Positions 41,696-52,909 of a DNA stretch of 64,000 nucleotides are shown one piece after another. The stretch is from Adiantum capillus-veneris (taxonomy: Eukaryota; Streptophyta; Polypodiopsida; Polypodiales; Pteridaceae). The position numbers and the translations under genes are program-made. The stretch lies in assembly GCA_014529385.2 (NCBI GenBank), contig CM043945.1, positions 151,193,741 to 151,257,740 of the forward strand. The letters are read 5' to 3'. How positions within the stretch are numbered: position 1 is the stretch's first letter; each line of letters starts with the position of its first letter. The notes beneath the pieces are model-generated. The model searched no databases. It had not been told where the DNA came from and saw only the letters and a list, made by a program, of their open reading frames with translations.

Positions 41696-43204
41696 TAGTC
41701 TAGTGTTTAGGTTAGGTCTGTCCAACTCCCTGATTCCTTCTTGGAGCTTCAAGGTGGGGTCTTTCACTCCAAATTTTTCTAGACATTTTCCTTCTGTGGT
41801 CCACATGTGTGGCCTTGACCTTAGGAGTTCTGCTAACGTGATTGTGCATGCCACCGGGGTGGATAACAACTCAATCAATCCTTGTGAATCCATCACCTTG
41901 TTAGAAGAAAGTCTTTGAGATGGGATTGCTCTCACTTCCGACTGAGCTTCATATTCTCCCAGGTAAGAGGGTAAAGTTCTCAAAGAGTCTGGGTGGCTGT
42001 GCCTCGAACTAATAGATCCTTGGTCTCCCCCTTGTGAACGTATCTCAAAGTCCATATGCGATCTTGCCTCAAATTCTTCAATAGGAGGTAAGATCACATT
42101 CTTTTCTTTTCTCGTGCTATTCATGGGGTTACTCATCCTATTAGCCTCGTTGGCCTGTCGGATTTTCTTCCACAGATCATCTAGACCGTTATCGTCCTTA
42201 CCCATTTCTGCCAACATTTTAGGCTGGAACCCGTCACTTGCCCCATCAGTGGTATTTGGCACTACGATAGGCTCTCCTCTGGACTCATAATCATTAGTGA
42301 GTCTTTCCTTTGTTTCTTCATGTTTCTCGAATGTTGGTTGGATAGGGGTTGGAGCTGGTGCGTCATGCCAATTTGCCGGTTTACCCAACGGGTCTTCCAT
42401 CAATGATTGAGCCGTCTTGATCATCTTTTTACATATATACAACCTCTGTTTTTCTATTTTTGCATATGGATAAGTCATCCACCTTTGCTCCTGGGTTTGG
42501 TTCTTTTTAAGTCGAGCTTCATAAGCTTTTAGCAGTGCATCCAACTGCTCGTTTACCTTGTTTGCCAGTACAGATCCTCCTGATCCTGCACTTTTGGGCT
42601 CTTCTATTTCCTTGGGTGCTATGGCTGCTGTGGTGTGTGAGCTTAAGCTAGCTAGATCCTCTAACCGCTCCAATCTGTTCTTTGTATGTTTCAACTCATC
42701 AGATAGGGCTGTTTGCTCTCGTTCTTTCTTGGCTTTCCTACGCGCCTTTCTAGCTTTCCGAGTGCTTCTCTGATTTTTCGTTTCTGAACTTTGGGCATCA
42801 ATTTTTGGTTCTTCTACTATAGGTTCGTTCGTCCTTCTTTGGGCTTGGTCTCGTGTTACTGCCTGAATAGGTATGATTGTTTCATTTTCCGATCCTCCAC
42901 TGGAAGATACTGTTTCTAACATGTTCAAGGTGGTTTTTGCTCCTTTGCTCGGGTTTTTAGGAAAATCGGGAATCAAATGAGTAATTCCACATTCTGGTCA
43001 ATACGCATTGACTCTAATGATTTCATCATGAGGACAGTCTCTCAGCCAATGGTCTCCGCCACACTTGTAACAGGGTCCCTTGGGTTGTTGAGGTGCTCCT
43101 TGAGCCCCTCTTTGCTGGTAAGCCTGTCTCTGTCCGCCCATGCCTCCATTGGCTATGAACATCAGTGTTCGTTCATCTAAGCTATATGTTCCTTCTCCTG
43201 TGGC
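41696..43204 (-). pseudogene. Giant element gag, C-terminal part with zinc knuckles
   Basis: Continues the capsid frame after a TAG at 43205-43207. The zinc knuckle 'CYKCGGDHWLRDC' is at 43034-43072 (C-x2-C-x3-H-x4-C). A second knuckle appears to follow but is damaged: its first Cys position is a TGA at 42998-43000, and its last is Phe in 'PECGITHLIPDF'. A basic stretch 'RKARKARRKAKKEREQ' lies near 42740. The long linker towards the protease is interrupted by Copia C at 41690. Confidence 0.85.
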
Positions 43205-45561
43205 CTATGCAGCAGTTGGTGGTCCTTGATTCCCTATCATGCTCCATGGTTCTGGTGTCGAGGGTTCTTCCGGTGGATAATAGACAGGGTTTGCCACATA
43301 TCCATTGGGATCTTCATAATATGCATGCATAGGCACCAAAGCCGTTTCTTCTGATTCAGTTATCGTTGGTGTGTATCTGATACCAACTAGTTGTAATCCT
43401 GGTAGGGGTGGTTGTTGCCCCAACACCGGTTGTGGTCTTTCTACACCTATAGGTCTTGGTAAGTTGCTTGCTTGATATATGGGCATCGGTGGAGCTTGAG
43501 GGGAAGCTACTGGAGCTTGGGGAGCGTAAGGTCTCTCCCTCACATATCCCTTGTTATAGTAACATTCCTCGGTCCCATGGTTTGTCCATTTTTGTTCAAT
43601 AGCACACCACTTGGGCTGTTTAGCCTGGGGTTCGGCGTACAAGTTGATCTTTTTTAGCACTTCATCTACGAGCTGCTCCTGGTTTACCGCTATTTCTCCT
43701 TTCAGTGTTGTCTTGGAGGACTTGCTTCCACTTTGCTGTGAAGATGAATCGTCATCAAGGGCCTTGAACTCCCCTTCTTTGTAGACCGCATAATTTTCCA
43801 CAAGGTACAGAGCCTCCTTGGTCAACTCATTCAACATCGTGCTCCTCTTCATATGTAAGTCTTTCTGGAGATCTGCATTCCTTAGTCCTTGGATGAATAT
43901 CAGCATAAGTCTGGACTGAGTTGGCAGTTCTTCAACAAGATAGAACTTAACATATCTTTTTAGTCTTAGGGCTGCCTTCCGTACAGATTCTCCATCTTTT
44001 TGTTTGAATTTATGGATTTGTGAGATGGTATTATGAGCTATTTCCCTTTGAGAGAATTCATAAATAAACTCGTCAAACACTTCCTCCATCGACTCAAAGT
44101 CTCTACGCTCCACAGAGTCAAACCAAGTTGCAGCATCATCCTCTAGGGTTAGTCCAAACCCTGCAAATTGGGTAGAAAAATCTAACACCTCTTCGGCTCT
44201 AATTACACGCACAAAGGCTGCTACATGATCTCTTGGGTCTCTGTTTGTTTCTCTTGAACCCATTTTTGCACTTGAGAAGGTCTAATTCTGCGATGGTCTA
44301 CAAACCTCATCATTGGATCACCCCGTCCAAGTCGATACACCTCCTCAGACCTTCTGTAATAGGATGGTTCCTCTCCCAACGGTGCTCCTAAGCCATAATT
44401 TCTAACGATTCTCACTAGAGGTGGTTCTTCTCTTTGAACTCGTTCCATGGGTGGTCCTCCAGGCTCTGTCGACCCTTGTGTCTTTGGCTTACTCTCTGCT
44501 TGATACCTTGAATAGTGTGGTGGTTCTTGCAAATCCCTGAGCCCTCGTGCGGCTTGATAACCATCTCGGTTTTGGTCCAGTTCCATTGTTGCACTCTGTC
44601 GAAGCCATGCCTGCAATGATGGCTGGTTTGCTGGTTGGTCTTGGTTGTTGAATGCTTGCGGTCTGGTGGAATGTGAGGTAGTGTCATACTCATATGAAAA
44701 TGGATTTGTTGACTTGCTTGGGGTGTGGGCGGCTCTCGGCATTTCCTCAGAGGCATATGCTGATGCTCCTGGACCTGTTGCTCTTTCTACTTCCTCCGGG
44801 AGAATACGTTGGTATTCTCGCCTGTATCTATCAACAAAAACTACGCCCTTCCCCGTAGCAGTTTCATAAGAGAATAAGTAAAGAACCTTGTCTTTGCTTA
44901 GTTCGTTTACGTATGGTTCTTTGCTGCGAAAGTAAGAGACAATTCCCTCACTCTCATGTTTGTAGATTCCCATATTCTCGTTATAAGTTGGAATCCTGGT
45001 TGTTTTCTTATCATACATAAAAGTAGCTCCGGGCCGATCAATGTTTGGTGGCGGTTCTTGAGTTTCTGAAACCATTTTCCCTTTTGCCACGTTATCTCCA
45101 TATCTGTTGTAATCTTCAGGGTTGCTAACTATTAAATAGTGGTTCCCCTTTTTGTCCCGGAATCTATCTCCATCATCATACACTCGGATTATCTCCAATC
45201 TTTGAGTTGGCCTCTCTTCGATACAGATGCACTTGCGGCCTTGATAGTCAGAATAGACTAGGGCTCCTCTTGAGTTTGTTCCCTCTAAGAAGATCACCGT
45301 GAGCCTGGAATCATTCAAAGGATTTTGGGAGGTGCTTCCTCCTCGCATAGGTCCATCATAGGTGAAACCTCCTGGCTGTTTACTATCCATCATGAAGAAA
45401 GATTTGTATGACGAAGTGTCAGTATCACTACCTTCCTCAATAATCAGTGCTAGCGGATCTAGACTTGCCTGAGCTACACTCTCTTCGGTGGACACTAAGC
45501 TACCTTGGTCACCTGCCACCTTATGGTCTCTAACAATGTATCTTCCTGATCTTAAATTCAT
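43205..45561 (-). pseudogene. Giant element gag, matrix/capsid region
   Basis: The first ATG in the frame is at 45561 ('MNLRSGRYIVRDHK'), a start often seen in plant gypsy polyproteins. About 440 codons of poorly conserved sequence precede the capsid domain. A 1-nt frameshift near 44265 moves into the frame that carries 'DDAATWFDSVERRDFESMEE' and 'RLKRYVKFYLVEELPTQSRL' (typical retrotransposon gag). This is a structural protein that would form cytoplasmic particles. Confidence 0.83.
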
Positions 45562-45983
45562 CAAACTTATCAATGCAATTTATCACAATTCCAACCACTC
45601 ACCGGGCAATGGGTCAGTTTCTACACAACTTCTTGCTTTGTTGCTGAATATACCTGTACAGAAGTGTTTTAAGTTCGGCAATTGAATCAAAGCATTTATC
45701 TGCTAGAGGTTATCTTAGTAATGATTGGTATAATTGGAGAGTTAATCTCAACCACTACTATATTTTATACACTACTGATGTTTTGGATTAGGTTTGCTAA
45801 TCTGAAATAGTACTTCCCTCAGATGTTGGTCAATTTACGCGAAAAAGTCTGAATTCAGTCCTTGCTTCGTCAAATGGGCAAATAAAGTCCAAATTCACGT
45901 TTGAAAGAAGTTCTGGAACCCTTAAGCTAAATGGAACCTCATTGTCTAGACTAGGTCAAATTTTCTCTGCAGTATGCCCCAGT

Positions 45984-46851
45984 AGACATCCTACGCGTAG
46001 GATGTCTCCTACTGTGTTTTGCCTGGATTTTTGCACTGTTGTTTCCCTTTGTTGTGCTGAGCTTACAACTGCTTTTACTTTTTGATTTGGATACCTATTA
46101 GCTAGTCAATGAATCAGAAATATGTTCCGACGGCCTGTTGATAGTATTGATCAGTTTAATCAACTCCAAATTGGACCAAAATTGACTAGGAGGCTTGCCT
46201 TAGGCTATATAACACCTTACAATGCTCAAAGTCAAATTATGGCTTCATTTTCTTGCATTAGACATCCTACGCGTAGGATGTCTTTTTCATCAGAATGGCT
46301 TCAAACTCAAAGCCCAGACTCCCCTTGAGTTTCTGATCACTTGGGTATACTCAGAATTTAGTTTGGAGTCCCAAATCACTCAGAAGACATCCTACGCGTA
46401 GGATGTCTATTTGGCCTGTTTGACCCCAGATTTGTCCCACAACTTCCCCTTGATATTAGTATCCCAGTGGTATGCTTGGAGTTTGATTTGGATGTCAAAA
46501 GTCCCAATCTTCAGTTGTCTTTGCTTTTTCAGTCAAAAGTGCTAAAGTCCACTTTGAACCCAATTTTCTTACCCAAATGAGGTGAAACCCCTTTCAGTCA
46601 CTCAATATATGATGTAAGACATACTCATGCAGCCAACTTAAGGTTTTGGTCTCAAGTTAATGGTTTCGTACTATTTGGGTAGGATGTCTAGCAAGTTCAT
46701 TCTATCTGGCGTTATCCTATCAAGATATGACCAAATTTCCACTTTCTAGTTGAAATTAGGCTAAACCCCTACCTTCTGAACACATTGGTCAACTCAAAAT
46801 CCCAAAATTCCTCCTAGATTGGCATGTAGACATCCTATGCGTAGGATGTCT
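45984..46851. repeat. Array of four 24-bp palindromes in the 5' leader of the giant element
   Basis: The same palindrome as at 27665-28542. Copies at 45984-46007, 46260-46283 and 46385-46408 are perfect; 46828-46851 has one central change. Distances are 276, 125 and 443 bp; 46260 to 46828 is 568, twice 284. A half-site remnant lies at 46679-46689. The flanks share GTCTTTTTCATCAGAAT with the other array. It ends about 420 bp upstream of the gag ATG. Confidence 0.95.
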
Positions 46852-47362
46852 ATTGGCTTAAAATTAAAGTCTTTTCTGACAGGAATGCTCCTGATGCTCT
46901 GTAGATCTATCAGAAACACTCACAATAACTTTTGGACTTCAATTAGACTTTCACACACTTTTGCGTCTTTTACAAACTTGTAATGATTCTACCAAGCAAG
47001 TGTACATGCATAAATGCTCTAGATCTGAATCATGATTTCCTACTTACTCTACTTACCTATCATGAAGAAATGGTGATAATGGTGTTTTTGGTTGCTTTTT
47101 GGCCTCTCTGGACTCTCAAGCTCTCCTCTCACCGCTTCTACCACTCCAACTCCTACTCTAGAACTCGATTACTACCTAAAACTACCTAAGTCTACCTCCT
47201 CTACCTAAGTCGAAAGATCTAGGCCAGACACACGCTTCCTAGACTCCCTCTAAGAACTAGAGAGTCCTCCACCCTCTGATCCTATCTAAATGTAAAGCGA
47301 GACTCTTGGCAAGCCAAAAATCCCAATCCTCAAGGATTAGTCTCGGTCTCCTACCTAATGTT
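46852..47362 (-). other. Rest of the giant element leader
   Basis: Non-coding DNA between the palindrome array and the primer site; no gene or repeat seen. Confidence 0.55.
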
Positions 47363-47363
47363 T

Positions 47364-47384
47364 TCGTCCCCGGCAGCGGCACTA
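47364..47384 (-). other. Primer-binding site of the giant element
   Basis: The minus strand reads TAGTGCCGCTGCCGGGGACG next to the LTR end. It resembles the TGGCGCCGTTGCCGGGGA primer sites of many plant gypsy elements but has two or three changes at the tRNA-proximal end. Confidence 0.75.
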
Positions 47385-47385
47385 A

Positions 47386-48317
47386 TGTTGGACGGATACG
47401 CCGACGGACGTCAGCACATCAAGAACTCACCTAACAAGTAATGTCAGCTAAGGATGAAGCTTGACCCGCAGGCGTGTGGAAGCAAGCATAAGGTGTCAAC
47501 CTACACTCGACGGACTCCTAAATAATTCCTACAGAGGTCTCTACCAATTGTCTAAGTCACAGCCTTCAAGAGTGCAAAAGAGGAAACTTCCTACAACGCT
47601 TGCTAGAGCCGAACACCCATCAAACACTTTCGAAACACCATAGAACTTGAAGGAGACCTTACTAATACCTATAGGCCACTCTCCCTAAGGTCTATGAACC
47701 AAAATCACGACCCAAAACAACCGGTGCAAAAACATGTAGGATGTCTGGCCGAGATCTGCAAGTCTTCGGTTCCGAAATCTGAAGTGCCTAATGTGTAGTT
47801 CTACTCAATGTGAACGCATGGATATGCTGCAATGCGAAATCGGATAACGTATGCTCACCCAAACAACCAATGAAGCTCGTAGAAGGAGCTCCCAAAGCCG
47901 GATCGTCCGCGCGCAATGTTGGTATCGGCGTGTAGTTCTAGTCGGGGGCAACACGCTGCACTTCTTCGCACTCGATTCCGACCACGGTAGCACACGTAGC
48001 GTCAAGAGGAAGCTCACATTCTCTCTCTCGTACACAGTACGCTCACTCACAGACTTCAAACTTGTTTTAAAATGACAAAAGGTTTTTTCATTAAGGTCAA
48101 AAAGTGATATATATACCTTACAACTTCTCAAACCCTAAAGTTCCAAAATCAACCATCTACTCAATCTAACTATCAAAACTGGGATACAATCTGGAAACTT
48201 CTGTAAGTCCCAATATTTACAGGGTGAAAAATCGGGTTTTCCTCAATGAATGAATAATTACAAAAATAATAGTCCGCCGAGTAGTTAGATGCCGTGGGGT
48301 GTGTCCAACTTCTAACA
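47386..48317 (-). repeat. 5' LTR of the giant element (932 bp)
   Basis: On the minus strand it opens TGTTAGAAGTTGG at 48317 and closes CGTCCAACA at 47386, next to the primer site. Its first 149 bases match the 3' LTR remnant. It carries one half of the 24-bp palindrome (around 47735-47746). Confidence 0.88.
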
Positions 48318-48628
48318 AAGATGGAAAGCTTCATGCATCACGAGCTTAAATAAACTTTGCAAAAAGAAATAATATCCCAAGCCTCAGTCCCAAGGCCTCA
48401 AACACCTTTGAAGGTGGAGAGAGCTAGCGGGGAATGAGGGTAGCGAAGAGGAAGAAGAAACAATCCATAGGAGAAGGAAATAGTTTCTTACTTATCATCA
48501 CTCTTCTTGCTTAGCATATCATAATAGCATAGTAACGAAGATGAGTGTTGGTGTAGGCTCTCCACTTCTCCACAAGCTTGGAGAAGGAGATGGAGCTCTT
48601 GCATTTTTCACTCCACTCAATGAGAGAA

Positions 48629-48704
48629 TGTGTGTGTGTGTGTGTGTGGGAGAGTATACCCCCTCTCTCATGCTTGGTCCACCTCTCTCTCTCTCTCTCT
48701 CTCT
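48629..48704. repeat. GT and CT microsatellites
   Basis: About 20 bp of GT at 48629-48648 and about 24 bp of CT at 48680-48704, inside the LTR fragment. Corresponding simple repeats lie in the E LTR near 55003 and 55040. Confidence 0.85.
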
Positions 48705-48870
48705 CGTATTATTTTATTATTTCATTTGGACATGTGTCCTCTTTTTCCTCTTTGAGATAAAGAACTTAATTATTTACTTTTATGTATCTAAATTCTCATT
48801 GGACCCCTTTAAAACCTAACCAACAGCATTCAAGCACATCATGAGGGCCACATGTGGAGGATCCTTTGAA

Positions 48871-49010
48871 CATGTATCTTTTATGCTTATTAAGTCATTT
48901 GGTTGAATTGAATACTTCAAGGGATTAGTCAATCAAGCAAGCATGTGTCTTTTATGGTTTTTAAGTCATTTGTTTTGAATTGAATACTTCAAGCCTTAGT
49001 CAATCAAGCA
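48871..49010. repeat. 70-bp tandem duplication in the LTR fragment
   Basis: Units at about 48871-48938 and 48942-49010 both begin CATGT(A/G)TCTTTTATG, contain GAATTGAATACTTCAAG, and end AGTCAATCAAGCA. The duplication is not seen in the E LTR. Confidence 0.85.
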
Positions 49011-49082
49011 TGGACGTTCTGCCTCTTGAGAATTTATCTTTGAATTTAACATTTCAAAAACCTTAGTCATTTAAGCATAAAA

Positions 49083-50253
49083 ATGAGTTCACCATGGTTT
49101 CTCTTATTCTTCAAGGTTGAGGAGAAGGTGAGTAGGGTGCAGAGAGGAGTGGTGAGAGAGGTGGGGATGATGAGTGGAGAAGTGTGTGTGAAAGAGGAAA
49201 ATGATAAAGTGGAAGAGAGAGTGTGGCTACATAGCATGGGAAAACTGGGGTCCACTAATAAAATCATAGCTCACAGCTCGTAGCTCAAAAAAATATGAAC
49301 AAATTTGAGGCAAAAGTTCAGCCCACGAGCTACAACTTTTGTTTGTATCACCTTTTCAATTCGGAGAGTGAACTTTAAAAATTCAGAAAACCGACCGGTT
49401 TTTTCCACTGACAAGGTCCTTGTGGGTCCTTCTTTGGATGATTCTTTTGAATACCTCCAAGAGTGAGCCCTCCATAGTGCATGTATGCATGCCACCTACC
49501 CTTGACCTTATTTGGTAGGTCTATAATTGAAGATAATGTTGAGATCATGATATAAGTGAATAGTACAACTAAGAAAATCAAATATTGAGGGTCTCAAAAA
49601 TATTTATGTCAAATATAAATAATATAAGTGGAAAAAATATAAAAGGGGTCAAAATAAATCTCTCTCATTATGAGGCTACCATAAAAGATAAATATTTTTG
49701 GTGTTCTAATTTTTTAGAAAAAAAAACAAAATAGATGTAGGAAGGGAAAAATCAACAATAGTGAAAAAAATATACACATAAAATAAACTAGTTTTTTTGG
49801 ATTTTGTTGGGGTGGAGTTACACCAATATAAGAGAAGCTTACATGAAAATATTTCTACATGGAATAAAGAGTATGAAAAATGGTAAGAAAAATTGTGGGT
49901 AATGGTGAGGCAATGTACAGAGCATAAATAACACACACCTAGGTAGAAATATTTATATAAATTCCAAAAAATTATGAAAAAATATTTTATTTAGGCCTAT
50001 ATAAAGAAATATTTACATACGCATGGCCATAATATACTTATATTTTTTATATTTTTTATTTTTTTGGCTCAATTAGCCCAATGACTAGCTAATTGAGGGT
50101 TTTTTATTTCAGTAAGGAGATATGGGAAAAGTCCCCTAACTCACACGCACCTATATACAGTGAAAGGGTGAGGGTAACCACAATGTTTGAGTGATTTGAT
50201 AGGGTGAGATAACTCACTATGGCAATTACAGAGAGCCGAAAAAACGGCTATCA
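49083..50253 (-). repeat. Fragment of a G-family LTR inside element E
   Basis: Matches 22690-23865 closely with small indels. Its right end is the exact LTR terminus (minus-strand TGATAGCCG); its left end is truncated. It joins directly to E pol at 50254, replacing E's integrase region. Confidence 0.85.
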
Positions 50254-51513
50254 CTAGTAACGCATAGTCTATTGCCATAGAGAAGATAACCATCTTGTAA
50301 AGTAAATGGTTCCTCTTTCTTCCCTAGTGCAAGGGCTGAAATCACATATCTAAAATCGGGATTAATAGCATACTCATCTATCATAAAAGATAGATCATTG
50401 TGAGTTGCTATGGAAACGGCATTCACTGTCGGCTATCTTGAGAGTGCATTGGCTACTTGATTATGCTTGCCAGCAATGTGAGCAATATGAAAATGAAATT
50501 GCAAAAGAAAATTTGCCCACCTCATTTGTTTGTCGGCGGAGAGCTTGGTCTGCTTCATGAAGTACTCAAGACTTTGGTGATCCGTTCGCAGAATGAAAGG
50601 AGTCCCCAATAAATAGTGCTTCCATGAGTCTAAGGCATGTAGAACTGCAAGGAGTTCCTTTTCATATATGCCTAGAGCTTGCTCAACAAGGTCAAGCCTT
50701 CGACTTTCATAGCCTATGGCGTGCCCTTCTTGAAGCAAAACAGCTCCAAGGCAATCACCACAAGCATCACATTGGACCTCAAATGGCTTTGAGAGATCCG
50801 GTAGTGTAAGCACAGTTTGAGAGATAAGCTTTTCTTTAAGCTTTTCGAAAGCATTGTTCTCCTTGGCAGACCATGTCTACCTAACGTTTTTTCTATGTTA
50901 GGTCATGTAATGGTCCTGCTATTAGTAAGAACTTTTCTATGAAGCGTCTATAGTATGCGCACATATCTATAAAGCTTCTTAACTCATGAAGATTCCTTGG
51001 TTTAGGCCATCCTTTTATTACCTCTAACTTTGATGGATCCATTTGCATGCCATCGTGAGAGATAATGTGACCTAAATACTGAATCTCTTGTAAGAAACAT
51101 TCACTTTTCTTTCGATTAACATAAAGTTTATTCTCTCTTAAAACTTGAAATATTACCTGGAGGTGTCGCTTGTGTTCGTTTAATGAATTAGAGTAGATGA
51201 TGATATCATCAAGAACACTCCAGTAAAGGTTCAGTGAGGCCTGAATAGTTTCTCAATCAAGCGGTTGAATGTGGCTGGTGCATTGGTCAAGCCAAAAAGG
51301 CATGAAAATGTATTTATAAAGACCAAATGTAGTGCAAAATGTGGTCTTTACAATGACTTGATCAACTATCCTTATTTGATGATAGCCACTTTTTAGGTCA
51401 ATCCTACTGAAGTAGGTGGAGCCTTGTAGCTTATCAAATAGGTCTTCTACCCGTGGAATGGGAAACCTATTTTTGATAGTGATCCTATTTAGTGCTCTAT
51501 AGTCAACACACAT
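50254..51513 (-). pseudogene. Element E RT (C-terminal) and RNase H
   Basis: RT 'MCVDYRALNRITIKNRFPIP' and 'FDKLQGSTYFSRIDLKSGYH' at 51253-51513. A frameshift follows near 51290, and the 'LDD' catalytic box is near 51197-51214 in another frame. RNase H at 50433-50813 is clean: 'FEVQCDACGDCLGAVLLQEG', 'YEKELLAVLHALDSWKHYLL', 'RTDHQSLEYFMKQTKLSADK'. A TGA separates it from the next piece (50226-50426 frame), which ends at the inserted LTR. Confidence 0.9.
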
Positions 51514-52888
51514 ACGATGTGCCTTCTTTCTTTTGCACTAGTAGCATACGAGAACAAAATGGAGATGAGCTAGGCCTAACCATGCCCTTCTCAACTAACT
51601 CATGCACTTGCCGCATAATCTCCTCTTGTTGAGCTTGAGAAACTCTATAAGGAGGTTTCTTAGGCGGTGAACTTCCTGTAAGAAGTTCAATTGCATGGTC
51701 ATCACTGCCTCGTTTAGGAGGTAGCTCACAAGGGATGTCGTCAATAAAGACATCTTGAAACCCCTTGAGAAAATTGGATAACTCTAATTCCTTTTGATTG
51801 TGTATATTTTCTTTTGCTAAAACATTAGTTTCATTTTGAGAATCTTTAACAAAAATCGTGTACAGAAAAATAGAGCTCTTTATTGACTTGTTGAAAGCTT
51901 GTGTATGTACAATGGGTATAGTGTTACCCATTTCCTTAGCATCTATATACATATCTTTTTCCCTGAACTTAAAGGAGATTCTCCTTTTAGGGAATTTAAC
52001 ATTGGGAGCCATGCGATCAAACCATGGTGCCCCTAGGATTACATCCTCATGCTTGAGAGGAGAGATAAAGAAGTCCTCTTTGTCCACATAGCTTTGGACA
52101 TGGAGCCTCAATTTCCCGATTAAGGGAGTGACTGAAGCTTCTTGCCCCTTGAAAGCACCATCTACGGGTAGGACATCTCCCATCTCGTAGGTTTGTATGC
52201 CTAGCTTGGTGGCCAACTCTATAGATATAAAATTATGAATAGAACCGGGGTCAAAGAGAATAAAAACATCATGTTCTCTTACCTTTCCCCAAGCATGGCA
52301 TAGAGGAGATCCTTTGTGGTGAGTTTCCTCCTCTTGGATTTCGACCAAGGTAGCTCTAAGAGGATCATGGTGGTTGTTCTTTTGGGGACAAGCGCGGTAC
52401 ACATGCCCTTGTTCACCGCAGTTGAAAGACCGGTTATCCTTGCGATAATGCTCAAGCTCTTCCGGAGAGAGTTTATTTTTGCCTTTGTAAACTCCCTTCT
52501 CCTTAGCTTTGTTGGAGTTGCCCTTAGGAGAATTTTGGACATTGTCCTTCCCCTTAGGCTCAATGGAACCCTTGTTTTTAGGGGGCTTAGAATTACTCTT
52601 AGCCCCTATTTGGAAATTGATTCGAGAGGCCACCATAGCATGATGTATTACCGCAGATATGGTGCGTGGCCTTTGGGAGTTGACATACTCCGCCATTTCT
52701 TCGGTTAAGCCCACACAAAATTGCTGCTTTTGCTCTCCAAAATCCAACTTTTTGAAGACAGTGGCTTTGAGTTGTAGGTCCAAAAACTTGTCTATATATT
52801 TGTGGATGGATTCATAGGGAGAGAGCTTCAAGCTTCGCCATTCGGTGAGTACTTTGTCTTTGGCATCGGTGGCCAAAAATTGCTTCAT
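51503..52888 (-). pseudogene. Element E gag C-terminus, zinc knuckle, protease and RT start
   Basis: A 461-codon open stretch. Capsid end 'YINKFL'-like region near 52800 is followed by a basic spacer. The zinc knuckle reads 'SFNCGEQGHVYRAC', with Ser in place of the first Cys. The protease motif is 'ILFDPGSIHNFISIELATKL' near 52215-52260; element F also has FDP here, so Pro is probably a family feature. 'EEIMRQVHELVEKGMVRPSS' starts RT near 51590. Confidence 0.88.
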
Positions 52889-52909
52889 GATGGAAGCTCT
52901 TAAAGATTT

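Larger units (their letters stand above)
23866..48317 (-). mobile_element. Giant Ty3/gypsy retrotransposon with a large third ORF
   Basis: In the minus direction: 5' LTR (48317-47386), primer site, long leader with palindromes, gag, protease, RT, RNase H, integrase with a second protease-like domain, a basic ORF, a second palindrome array, ORF3 (27499-24065), polypurine tract, and a 3' LTR fragment. The span is about 24.5 kb, of which 5.5 kb is the inserted Copia C. I see no second RNase H, so it is not Tat-like. It is a non-chromovirus gypsy with an extra 3' ORF. The two LTR segments that can be compared (149 bp) differ at about 6 positions. Confidence 0.85.
48318..49082 (-). repeat. Fragment of an E/F-family LTR
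   Basis: It aligns, with many differences, to the interior of the element E LTR (from about 54611). AAGATGGAAA-CTTCATGCA, GAGAGCTAGCGGGG and the GT- and CT-repeats occur in the same order. It is cut on the left by the giant LTR and on the right by a G-family LTR fragment. It may be the remains of the 3' LTR of element E. Confidence 0.65.

Noticed and set aside
41490-41918. 142-codon plus-strand ORF across the Copia C 3' LTR
   Set aside because: Chimera of LTR and antisense giant-element DNA created by the insertion; no independent support.
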